A stretch of 64,000 bases of DNA, taken from NCBI GenBank assembly GCA_956465555.1, contig OY101118.1:2563751-2627750 (forward strand), written 5' to 3'. The position numbers were made by a program, and so were the translations under genes. Below the pieces are notes generated by a model. The model was not told the DNA's origin, ran no database searches, and worked only from the letters and a program-made list of their open reading frames with translations. This document shows positions 18,412 to 27,502 of the stretch, in pieces. Numbering within the stretch: position 1 is the stretch's first letter; each line of letters begins with the position of its first letter. This DNA is from Nitzschia sp. pyKryTriq1 (Eukaryota; Bacillariophyta; Bacillariophyceae; Bacillariales; Bacillariaceae).

Positions 18412-20472
18412 ATGGCGAACTCATCGATGGGCTTGTCGATCGGAATTTCGCCCGAAATGGCAAGAAAGTTGCGACAGCAGTCTATCGAACCACCCGAGGA
18501 AGAATCCTCCTCCACTTTGTCGGCCTTGCAAGAAATCCCGCCCAAACAAGCACTGGATTCTTCTGCAAATATCAGTAATGATACCGACAATGACTTGCCT
18601 TATATTTCCATTCATGTGGAACGATTGATTGGATACCAGCCGAGAGACTCGGAGGAACTGGAGGCGATAAAATCCCAGTTGGTGGAAGCCATGTGGACAA
18701 GCTATCAACAAACCTCGTCGGATGGACAACCGATATCTGCAAGTGAACGCCTATCGCAACCACCGCCCGACTTTGATCGACAGGTTATGGAATTTTTCGA
18801 AAGTGGCGTGGCGCGCTATGTGGAGTCATCATCATCATCATCATCTTCTTCTTCTTCAATAAGAAGCCAAGACGAAACGGACCGTTCTTTATCCATACGA
18901 TATCCTGCCTACCTGCAATCCCCCATCACCGGAGAGCGGATTTCGACACTGAAAATAGTATCAGCGATTCAACACAAGGAGCCAGATTTGGAATTTCTGT
19001 CGAAGTTATGGAAATATTTGCGGGAGTGTTCCATGACTTTATTTTGGAAACGGGACATGGCAACAGAGTTGGCCATATTGGCGAGGGAAGAACAGGCAAG
19101 GCTGGAATATGAAGAATGGACGGAATCCAAGCGTCAATTGAAACTTGATAATCTGTATTCGATCCGAGAAACCCTGGTGCATCAAGTGGAAATGGCCAAA
19201 TCGAAAGTGGAAGTAATGGAAGGGGAACGGGATGTCCACGTAGAAGAAACAATGGAACCCTTTCGACGGAAACTGCAGCAGGGGAAACATGATTCACTTG
19301 ATGCCTTTGGAACCACTGACTTGTCATTTCCGGACGAATTCCAGTGGTTAGGTCTACGAGATGAACCGTTGGTGGACGGAGAAGACGACTGGGGACTCGA
19401 TTCCGACAATGATGATGGTGGTGATGATAACTACAGCGATGGTACCGGGTCATATGACAGTGTTGCAAGCGATGAACTTGCAGATGAGTCGTCGGCAAAT
19501 GATGATACCCAAGTCAAAAATGATGCTAGCCCTGTTGAAGACATTGAGTCACATGATGTACCAGTACTCCCAATTGTGAATCCTATGGAATCAGCTATTT
19601 TGGACAATAAAGCAGAACAGGATTCAGCCCAAGTACTATCCGCTGAGGAGAAAGTGGAAACTGAGTTGGAACTGTCTATCCCATTTCAGCGACGAAAAGA
19701 TCGGCGAGAAAAGTCGAAACGGCGAAAAAGACAGGAGCTCAAAGCTGCCGAACAAAAAGCAAGGCAAGAACAGCTGCACAAATTAGAGGGGGAACTTCGA
19801 AGCAAATTGACCAGCAAAGAATTGATCCTGGCCCAAACTATTCACAACGCCTTGGCCGAAAAAATGACCAAAATCGAGGAACTATTGGATTCGTTACAAG
19901 ACGAAGTCTGGCAAGCCGAAGAAGAATTGGATCAACAATCTAAGAGCAGCAAAACCGACCTGCCACCGGAGAGCGAGTTTGCATTTTCGCTGTTGGATCA
20001 AGTCCTAGCCATGATATTCGGGGCCACGCCAATAAAAGATGGAAAGTCTCCTGAAGAGCACTATAGATTCTTACAAAATGAGCATAACGTGATTGTTGCG
20101 GCCTGGCAGGCGCATTTTGGTCGCTTACCCCCTCCCACGGTACGCGTAGGATCCTCCGATTCAGGACCTTCCATGCAAGAAGCCCAGAAAGAAGCAGTAC
20201 TGACCTCCAAGGAGCACCGAAAGGAGCTCGGAATTGCTGACAACGACGAGGACGATTGGGAAGCAGTCGAGAATTGGGATGACCTACTTGATGACAAGAA
20301 CTCTTTGGCCACTGGGAACAACTCCTTGCTGTCCAAGCCACAAGCAGTGAAAGACTCGGCGAGACAAAGCAAGCACGACACCTCGAAAAATGCAAAATCT
20401 GAGGCGCCGCCGGCTCCCAAGCTGGTTGGACTCCGGCCAGGAGGAAGAGTTATTCGACCAAGCCACGACTAA
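18412..20472 (+). CDS. Acidic coiled-coil protein, unknown function
   Basis: 686 aa from an ATG at 18412 in context acaATGgcg; the frame opens at a TTG 21 nt earlier, which I did not use. Features in order: a short conserved-looking N-terminus (PYISIHVERLIGYQPRDSEE, about 65-85); a helical segment FDRQVMEFFESGVARYVE (about 125-142) followed by poly-Ser from TCA/TCT repeats; a long helix (about 205-290, FLSKLWKYLRECSMTLFWKR then a Glu/Lys-rich coiled coil); a highly acidic Asp/Ser segment (about 320-370); a strongly basic patch (RRKDRREKSKRRKRQELK, about 430-447) leading into a second coiled coil (about 450-515); and a C-terminal 'DDWEAVENWDDLLDD' acidic motif. No catalytic motif is visible. 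The basic patch could be a nuclear localisation signal. Function unknown. Confidence 0.68.
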   Translation: MANSSMGLSIGISPEMARKLRQQSIEPPEEESSSTLSALQEIPPKQALDSSANISNDTDNDLPYISIHVERLIGYQPRDSEELEAIKSQLVEAMWTSYQQTSSDGQPISASERLSQPPPDFDRQVMEFFESGVARYVESSSSSSSSSSSIRSQDETDRSLSIRYPAYLQSPITGERISTLKIVSAIQHKEPDLEFLSKLWKYLRECSMTLFWKRDMATELAILAREEQARLEYEEWTESKRQLKLDNLYSIRETLVHQVEMAKSKVEVMEGERDVHVEETMEPFRRKLQQGKHDSLDAFGTTDLSFPDEFQWLGLRDEPLVDGEDDWGLDSDNDDGGDDNYSDGTGSYDSVASDELADESSANDDTQVKNDASPVEDIESHDVPVLPIVNPMESAILDNKAEQDSAQVLSAEEKVETELELSIPFQRRKDRREKSKRRKRQELKAAEQKARQEQLHKLEGELRSKLTSKELILAQTIHNALAEKMTKIEELLDSLQDEVWQAEEELDQQSKSSKTDLPPESEFAFSLLDQVLAMIFGATPIKDGKSPEEHYRFLQNEHNVIVAAWQAHFGRLPPPTVRVGSSDSGPSMQEAQKEAVLTSKEHRKELGIADNDEDDWEAVENWDDLLDDKNSLATGNNSLLSKPQAVKDSARQSKHDTSKNAKSEAPPAPKLVGLRPGGRVIRPSHD

Positions 20473-20589
20473 ATATCACGTTTGCTGCTTGATTCCTTCC
20501 AAAAGACGCTGCAAATCCACTAGATGTACTTAGATATTTCTGGAGAACACAGTAAGGGTATAGCCATACTCAATAAGAGAGACAACTCC

Positions 20590-21762
20590 TCATGCTTGTA
20601 TAATTGTTTTCCGAAGCAGCTCCATAGCCTTGCTCCACGCCAGGCCTGCTCCTTCAATGGAGAAACCAAAGGCAGGATTTGTGTTAAAGTCTTGGGCCGG
20701 ATTGGTAAAGCCGTGTTTTGCCTTCTCCAGTTGCAATATCTCGACTTCGAAACCACTCGACTGAAGGTAATTTGTAGCCCCCACTAGGTCGCCAGGAGCT
20801 ACGAACGGATCTTCCTGTCCATTGCATATCAGTATTCGGGAGGTACTGGTATTGTCTCTTTTACCAGCAGGCATTGCTACTGGAAGGCCACCATCACGAG
20901 CAAATACACCATGGAAGGAAATCATTGCTTGTACTGAAAAATCCGAATTCTCTAAATTCAGCCTGGCCAGTTCCAGTATCGGTTGCCCCCCTAGACACCA
21001 GCCCATTGCGGCTATCTTTTTGGTGTCCACAGGTGGGGATGCAGTACCAATAATTGTTTGAATGGCAGCCAATACACGCTCTCTCAAAAGCTGGGCCTCG
21101 TGTTCCATTAGAGATTGTCGAACCTCATTGTATCGAGCTCGGTCCGGATCCCAACCCCAACCATCGGCATCCGACATGATATCGCAAATCAAGACGACAC
21201 AATCAAGGTTCTGCAGCAGGACATCCGCCTTGTAATACAAAAACACATCTTGCGGGCCTGCTGCTGTGTGGAACAGGAGTATTGCGGGCAGAGATTGGGT
21301 GGCCTTGAATGAGCCATCATTCGTTGCGACATATTTACGGCGTAGAAGATGGCCGCAAAGTGGATTCGACTTATGGTCGTCGTTCGCGTAATAGCGGACT
21401 GCTCTTGTTTCGACGGAGTGCGATCTCTTCCCTTCTTGACTCCATATTTTCAGCACCGATTCAAGGTATTGATCGTCCTTAGCGATACGCCGCCCCTCGA
21501 GTGATGTTTCCTGAAAGCAGGAATGATTTAAATCTTGCCACTCCATTGTAGTCGCGTATTGAGCTGAGATGCGAAATTGAAAGCCAACAAAAGGATGTCG
21601 AAGCTTCTGGCCTCCTGCAGAGCAGCACTCTGATCTTCTCGATGGCCGCGACTGAATAATATGCAGATTAAAAGCTTCACAATAGGGCAAGAAAAAGACA
21701 GCAACCAGCAAGGCCGGCCTTCTTGTCACAATTCTTTGCCTTCTTGCTGGTCGAGCGTACAT
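20590..21762 (-). CDS. Dienelactone-hydrolase-like alpha/beta hydrolase, probably plastid or secretory targeted
   Basis: A single ORF of 390 aa from an ATG at 21762. The catalytic region matches the dienelactone hydrolase family. A nucleophile elbow GWCLGG has Cys256 (Cys rather than Ser, as in bacterial DLH), the acid is Asp318 (GQEDPF) and the base is His350 (KAKHGF). The strand-turn LLFHTAAGPQD forms the oxyanion region, and a DGWGWDPD loop follows. The first 31 residues contain a hydrophobic leader (ALLVAVFFLPYCEA) followed directly by Phe-Asn; an 'A|F' junction at the leader's end is the known signature for diatom plastid import. The substrate is unknown; members open dienelactones or cleave other carboxylesters. 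It is convergent with the coiled-coil gene 117 bp away. Confidence 0.82.
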   Translation of the reverse strand: MYARPARRQRIVTRRPALLVAVFFLPYCEAFNLHIIQSRPSRRSECCSAGGQKLRHPFVGFQFRISAQYATTMEWQDLNHSCFQETSLEGRRIAKDDQYLESVLKIWSQEGKRSHSVETRAVRYYANDDHKSNPLCGHLLRRKYVATNDGSFKATQSLPAILLFHTAAGPQDVFLYYKADVLLQNLDCVVLICDIMSDADGWGWDPDRARYNEVRQSLMEHEAQLLRERVLAAIQTIIGTASPPVDTKKIAAMGWCLGGQPILELARLNLENSDFSVQAMISFHGVFARDGGLPVAMPAGKRDNTSTSRILICNGQEDPFVAPGDLVGATNYLQSSGFEVEILQLEKAKHGFTNPAQDFNTNPAFGFSIEGAGLAWSKAMELLRKTIIQA

Positions 21763-22661
21763 TAAACACCGGTACTATACTAGTTGAAAGTAAAACACAA
21801 GATGCTTGCTAGCAGCTCGGCCCCTGTTCGGTGCTACCGGTATGTCTCATGCACCACGCATTCTTCGCATGAGTAGCGCCTCCCACTCTCGTCATGCATC
21901 ATCACATCTCGAATTGCCATCGCCCATCGCTATCCTATTATTACCGGCAAGGGCATCATGGCAACCTTTGGATCTTTTTTCGCACCGGTACTTGTACAGG
22001 TACAGTACTGTGCACCGGTACCTACTGGTACCGATATTACAGTACTTGTACTTCTATTCGTAGAATGCAGTCGAGAGCCAGATCCATCCAGCCAGTCACC
22101 AGTCACGAGTGTGGTCGTCTGTACTTCGTTGGATGCTGTCATCGGATGCATTATTTCTGGAAAAATTAGAAGAAAAAGACCCCGCTAGCTGCGCATGCAT
22201 GCACAAAAGACCCACTTCGTTAGACGGGAGATTATGGCTGGTAGAGAAAAGCTCCAGCGTGCTTATCATAGTAGGCGTCAGCTATTATTCTCGAAGGAAG
22301 GAGCATAGAAGCAATAGTGTTGTGTGGTGGCATAATTGAAATGAAGTGAATGTGTTGGCAGGCTTAAAGGAAGGCGGGAGAAAAAATTATCATCGGAGAA
22401 TCTTTAGACAGGCCGAAATCGTACTACTGTACGAGTAATAAGAGAGGAACGGCACCTGCCTGTTGGAGAAGAACGGCTTCTTGCTTCTTCCCGGATGAAA
22501 AATACCACCAATCAACCACTAACTCGGCGACGACGACGGATCTCGATTCTCGATATCACAGCAACAAGCAACATATCTCATTGATATCTTCATAACTTTC
22601 ACTCGATCAAGTTTCAATAGTGAAACGTATTTGCGTTTTCTAAAAAACCAAAGACCACAAG
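21763..22661. promoter_or_regulatory. Divergent intergenic region with GTAC tract
   Basis: About 900 bp between the hydrolase and the cyclase-phosphodiesterase. A GTAC/ACCGGTAC-rich tract lies at about 21984-22046. The last 200 bp (A/C-rich) are the probable 5' leader of the cyclase gene. No gene seen. Confidence 0.4.
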
Positions 22662-25600
22662 ATGAATACAGAAGAGAAAGCCCTCCAAGAATCTAAGCCG
22701 GATCTTTCCGCGTCTGGCGAGACTCCAGGAGGCACCATCGGCAACGACGAAGATTCCGGGGTGGCACTTCTCCAGACAAAGAACCTCCGTCGTTTCCGAC
22801 TCATCTTCACTATCGGCTTCCTTTCTATCGCTATTGCCCTCGCTATGGGCATTTACTTCTTGACCCGAAATCAGGAAGACGCTCTCTTCAACGCGGTCTT
22901 TGAAGATCGAGCTGCCAAGATGATTGACACCGTTCATGTTCGCGTCGAGCAGAAGGTTGGGGCCGTCGAGTCTTTTTCCTTCGCTGTGACCTCATATGCC
23001 TCGTTCAACAACTTGACCTGGCCATTTGTCACTGTCCCGGACTATGAGGTGAAGGCTGCAAGCATTCGCTCTCTTGCAAATAGTGTCTCTCTCATGTTCT
23101 ATGCAAAGGTCGACTCCGAAAACCGCCAAGCGTGGGAGCTCTACTCTACGGAGCACCGAGAATGGGTAGACCAAGGTCTCTCGTTCGAAAAAATGATCTC
23201 GAGTCAAGGGGCTGTGAACCGTCTTCTCCAGGCGAAGACTGACTTCATTTCCTACATCGACAACGACGGGAATCGTGTTCCAGTCGAAGGAGTTGGTCCT
23301 TTTTACCCGGCATGGCAGAGCTCCCCTGTCGCTGAAAACCTGATCAATTTGGATCTCCACTCAACTGAAGTCTTCTCCCTCGGCATTGATGCCGTGGAGG
23401 AGACTGAAAATGCAATTGTCGGCGCAAGTGAAGATGGATCCACACTGGATGAAACTCTCGCGGCGTTCCGAGACACTTGGGGGTCGGCAAATAGCCGATT
23501 CTACGATGGGGAGGGTCCCGTGAACAAGATATACTTCCCTGTCTATAATGACCTGGAACCCTCACGCCGTAACGTGGTGGGTATGCTCACTTCTGTTTCC
23601 TTCTGGGATTCGTTCATGGATCTAGCTCTCCCCCCCGGCCAAGGCAATCTAAACGTCGTCATCAAAAACAAGTGCGGGGAATCCTATACCTACATCGTTC
23701 ACGGCGAGACCGTTTCTTACGTTGGACCGGGCGACCAACACGATCCCGACTTCACTGGCATGGCCATCACAGACCAGATCTTTCGATTGGAAGAAGACGA
23801 GAACACGCACCCGGATCACAACGGCATCCATCTCTCTGATGTTTGTGATTACTCCATGACCCTGTACCCCACTCAAGATCTGAAAGATGAATACTACTCT
23901 GCAACTCCATGGTTCTTCTTTGGATTGGTACTTGCCGTTTTCATCTTTACTACGATCATTATCTACGTTTATGATTGGAAAGTCGAAAAGAATTACCAAG
24001 ACACCTACAAGAAGGCACAGCAAGCTGGGGCGATCGTTTCGTCGATTTTCCCTGCTGCTGTCCGTCGTCGCCTATATGAAGAAGACGACTCGAACTCTAA
24101 TGTCAAGGGAACGGGCGCATTCAAACAAGCTGTACCCTCGGCTGTTGACGCCCAGAAAATCAGACTAAAGGGTTTCTTGAACGAGGGTGCCGAGGGGATG
24201 ACGATTCCTACCGACGGTCTGCAGCAACAGGACAAGGATGCGACGCCAAAATTGGAAAAGGCCATTGCTGACCTGTTCCCAGACACCACAATTCTTTTCG
24301 CCGATATTGTCGGATTTACTGCCTGGAGCTCCCAGAGGTATGTGCTATCCGTGTTCTCTTAATCGACCGTTTGTTTGTTCTTTTTCATTGTCTAATTTTC
24401 ATTTTGTAATTCCTTTCTTGCAGAGAACCAGGGGAGGTCTTCACTCTGCTCCAATCACTGTACCACGAGTTCGACTCCATCGCTCGTACGCTGAAAGTCT
24501 TCAAGGTCGAAACTATTGGAGATTGTTACGTCGCAGCCACAGGCTTGCCGGAACCACAACCGGACCACGCCATTCGAATGGCGAAGTTTGCGGTGAAGAT
24601 CATGGGCAGTATGATTGATGTTACGCGTCAGCTGGAAGTTCAGCTTGGACCTGACACCGGAGAGCTCCGAATTCGAGTGGGTATGCACAGTGGTCCCGTG
24701 ACTGCCGGTGTTTTGCGAGGAAGCAAGGGACGCTTCCAATTGTTCGGAGATACGATGAACTTTGCAGCTCGCATGGAACATCACTCTGCCCCCAATCAAA
24801 TCCAGTGTTCCGAGTTCACTGCATCGCTAATCAAGGAAGCAGGAAGAGAGCATTGGCTCCGCCCGCGTGAAGATAAGGTGACGGCAAAGGGTAAAGGAGA
24901 ACTCCAAACCTTCTGGATTGCTCCCCACATGGGTGGTGTCGAATCGAACGACGATCAAGAAACGCTGACCAGCAATATGGCTGTCGAAGACGTTAACGCC
25001 AACCCATGGGGTAACACCAAGATGGTATTCGATTTGGGCACACCTGGAAATCGCTATCAACGCTTGATCGACTGGAATGTGGAACTGTTGGCTGGTTTGT
25101 TGAGGCAAGTCGAAGCACAGCGCCGTGATCTCCGATTGCGTTCGCGTGAAGGAGCCCCCACTATGGAACTCAAGGGAGGCTCAAGCGCCTTGGATGAAGT
25201 GACCGAGATAATTACGCTTCCTCAGTTCAACGAGAAGACAAACAAGAAAAAGACAAGGCCAGACGACGTGGAACTCAGCATCGAAGTTATCACGCAATTG
25301 CGTGACTATGTTACTACGATCGCTTCCATGTACCGTGATAATCCTTTCCACAATTTTGAGGTATGTCTCTCGAATGGCTCATTGACTTTTGCGCAAACGC
25401 TCGTGTCTAACATTTGTGGAATTTCTCTTCTTTGATAGCACGCTTCACACGTCACCATGAGTACCAATAAGCTGTTGAAACGGGTTACCGTCCGAGACGG
25501 TGGCAATGAAGAATCGGACGCGCAAGATCTCCATTCGTATACCTACGGTATCACTTCGGACCCTTTGACGCAGTTCACTTTGGTTTTCTGTGCATTGGTG

Positions 25601-26377
25601 CACGACGTCGATCATGCTGGAGTGAGCAACTTCCAGCTTATTGCTGAGGGAAGTACGCTAGCAATATTGTACAAAAACAAGTCAATTGCCGAACAAAATA
25701 GTGTCGACGTGGCTTGGGATCTATTGATGGATCCAAACTACAAGGATCTACAAAAAGCCATTTACTCTAACGAGGATGAATTGAAACGATTCCGCCAGCT
25801 GATGGTAAACATCGTCCTCGCCACTGATATTTTTGACAAGGACATGAAGGCTGTCCGCGAACGTCGGTGGGGTAAAGCCTTTCAGTACGAAGAGAACGAG
25901 GAAGAAGATGACTCTCCAAATCAACCTCAAAAGGCACTGGAGAGAGACTACGACACACCATTGTCAGAGATTGAAGGAGCGAATCTAAAGGCAACCATCG
26001 TCATGGAGCATCTTATCCAAGCTTCCGATGTCGCTCACACAATGCAGCACTGGCAAATTTATCTCAAATGGAACGAGCGACTTTTCAATGAAATGTACGC
26101 TGCATTCGAGAGTGGACGTGGCGGTAAAGATCCTTCCATCGGCTGGTACGAAGGTGAAATTATGTTCTTTGACAAATACGTCATCCCGTTGGCCAAGAAA
26201 TTGGACGATTGCGGTGTATTTGGAGTGGCGAGTGACGAATGCTTGAACTACGCCGGGCAAAACAGAAAACAGTGGGCCATTAGGGGAGATGAGATTGTGC
26301 AAGGCATGATGCAACGCATCCAGGAGTCAAAAGAAATGGACAAGAAAACTCGGAAGAACAGCATGTCAACAAACTAA
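22662..26377 (+). CDS. Receptor-type nucleotide cyclase fused to a 3',5'-cyclic-nucleotide phosphodiesterase
   Basis: Three exons, 22662-24337, 24424-25360 and 25439-26377, with introns of 86 and 78 nt (GT-AG), give 1183 aa. Layout: a cytosolic N-terminus; a membrane segment (about 46-66); a large extracytosolic domain (about 67-415, helix-rich at its start and CHASE-like in appearance); a second membrane segment (WFFFGLVLAVFIFTTIIIYVYDW, about 417-440); a class III cyclase domain from about 540 (FADIVGFTAWSS; KVETIGDCYVA; LFGDTMNFAARMEH); and a class I PDE domain from about 850 (NPFHNFEHASHV; HDVDHAGVSN; EHLIQASDVAHTMQHW) with the metal-binding His and Asp residues in place. Both introns fall inside catalytic motifs, which supports the joins. 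Glu in KVETIGD suggests GTP, but Gln occupies the usual guanylyl-cyclase Cys position (RFQLFGD), so specificity is uncertain. Related diatom fusions are implicated in pheromone signalling. Confidence 0.93.
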
Positions 26378-26509
26378 ATGAGCAGCTATGACGGACGCTC
26401 TTATTGTAGCTTAATATTATACGGGGAGGTCATAGTGTGTTTCTTTATTCTAGCTGATGCACTAGCTACCAGTCGGATTCTTTTTGACTACTAACCTACT
26501 TGCCGATTT

Positions 26510-26914
26510 TCAATCTATCAGACTCTTTTCTTTGAGATCCTGGAGGATTATGCGACCAGCTTCGCTGAGCTTTTCGCTGGGGAAATCAGATTGGATCCAA
26601 GCTAGCTCCTCGACTTCTTCATTAGGCGCCAGGGTACCTTCATAATCTGCTGTATAGCATGTCATTCGAACAACAGTTCCTGCAGATTTTCCGAAAGCTT
26701 CGGCCTCAAAGACACCGTACGGTCTTATTGACTCTCGCATCAAAGTCACCGTCAATTCTTCTCGACATTCACGGCAAAGCGCGGCATGGTCATCTTCGCC
26801 CGGTTCTCGTTTTCCACCTGGAGTAAAAAAGACAGACTTTCCTATGCTCCTCGCCACCAGCTGACGTCGACCTTGGATCAAGACCAGGGCAAGCTTATCG
26901 ATGTAGGACGGCAT
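26510..26914 (-). CDS. Nudix hydrolase
   Basis: 134 aa from an ATG at 26914 (MPSYIDKLALVLIQ), a typical Nudix N-terminal strand. The Nudix box is at residues 34-56: G-KREPG-E-DDHAALC-RECREE-L-T-V. It fits Gx5Ex7REUxEExGU except that the final Gly is Thr. The metal-binding Glu residues are all present, so hydrolysis of a nucleoside-diphosphate-linked substrate or similar is expected; the substrate is not predictable. The same frame stays open upstream, with another ATG at 27001 that would add 29 residues (MHCSGWYYYCGS...) and non-ATG codons to 27115. I prefer 26914 because the extension looks non-conserved, but the longer form is possible. It is convergent with the cyclase gene. Confidence 0.75.
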   Translation of the reverse strand: MPSYIDKLALVLIQGRRQLVARSIGKSVFFTPGGKREPGEDDHAALCRECREELTVTLMRESIRPYGVFEAEAFGKSAGTVVRMTCYTADYEGTLAPNEEVEELAWIQSDFPSEKLSEAGRIILQDLKEKSLID

Positions 26915-27502
26915 GCTCCTTACAGTCACCACTGGCTCGGTGGAGAAGGCACCGACCGGCTGAACAGATCCACAATAATAATACCAGCCAGAGCAATGCA
27001 TGTGCTGGTATGCTGCGAGCTGCGAACAGATCTGGGTTGGGGGTTGGAGTTGGCCGTTTTGGCCCCCGAATTCACGAATTCCGAAAATCGAATTTGTGGG
27101 AAACCGAAACCCCACTCTAAAAATAATAATAACGATGACGGACCTCGGTCCAGTCTACTGTACAAAAAATTATTAAAACGATAGTCTACCATACTGTAGG
27201 TACTTCGTATGCAGTACCAGGTACAGTACGGTAGACACCCCCCGCTTTACTGCACTGGTACCGGTACTGTACATAGTACAGGAAGTACAAGTACCGGTAA
27301 AAGCGCTCCACACTATGTACCGCGCATGCAGCAACCACAAAACCCACAACCCACAACCAAAATCCACAACAACCACAACAATTTTCACAACCAAGATTTG
27401 AATTACCAATTCCTACTATTTCCTGCATTACTGTTTATTTATCCTTCTTTACCTTCTTGCTATTGTCACCAAAGAGGAAAGAAAAAAACAGTAGTCTACA
27501 AA
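26915..27502. promoter_or_regulatory. Divergent region with GTAC tract and CA-rich leader
   Basis: It holds a GTAC/GGTACC tract at about 27194-27300, then a CAACCACAA-rich leader (27330-27400) before the RS-rich gene. An open frame upstream of 27503 exists but is low-complexity. Confidence 0.35.

Noticed and set aside
26915-27115. 68-residue N-terminal extension of the Nudix protein
   Set aside because: It begins at GTG, and the sequence is unlike a Nudix N-terminus; an ATG at 27001 remains possible and is noted.
27209-27502. N-terminal extension of the RS-rich protein
   Set aside because: It translates a GTAC-type tract and a CA-rich leader; the first sensible ATG is at 27503.
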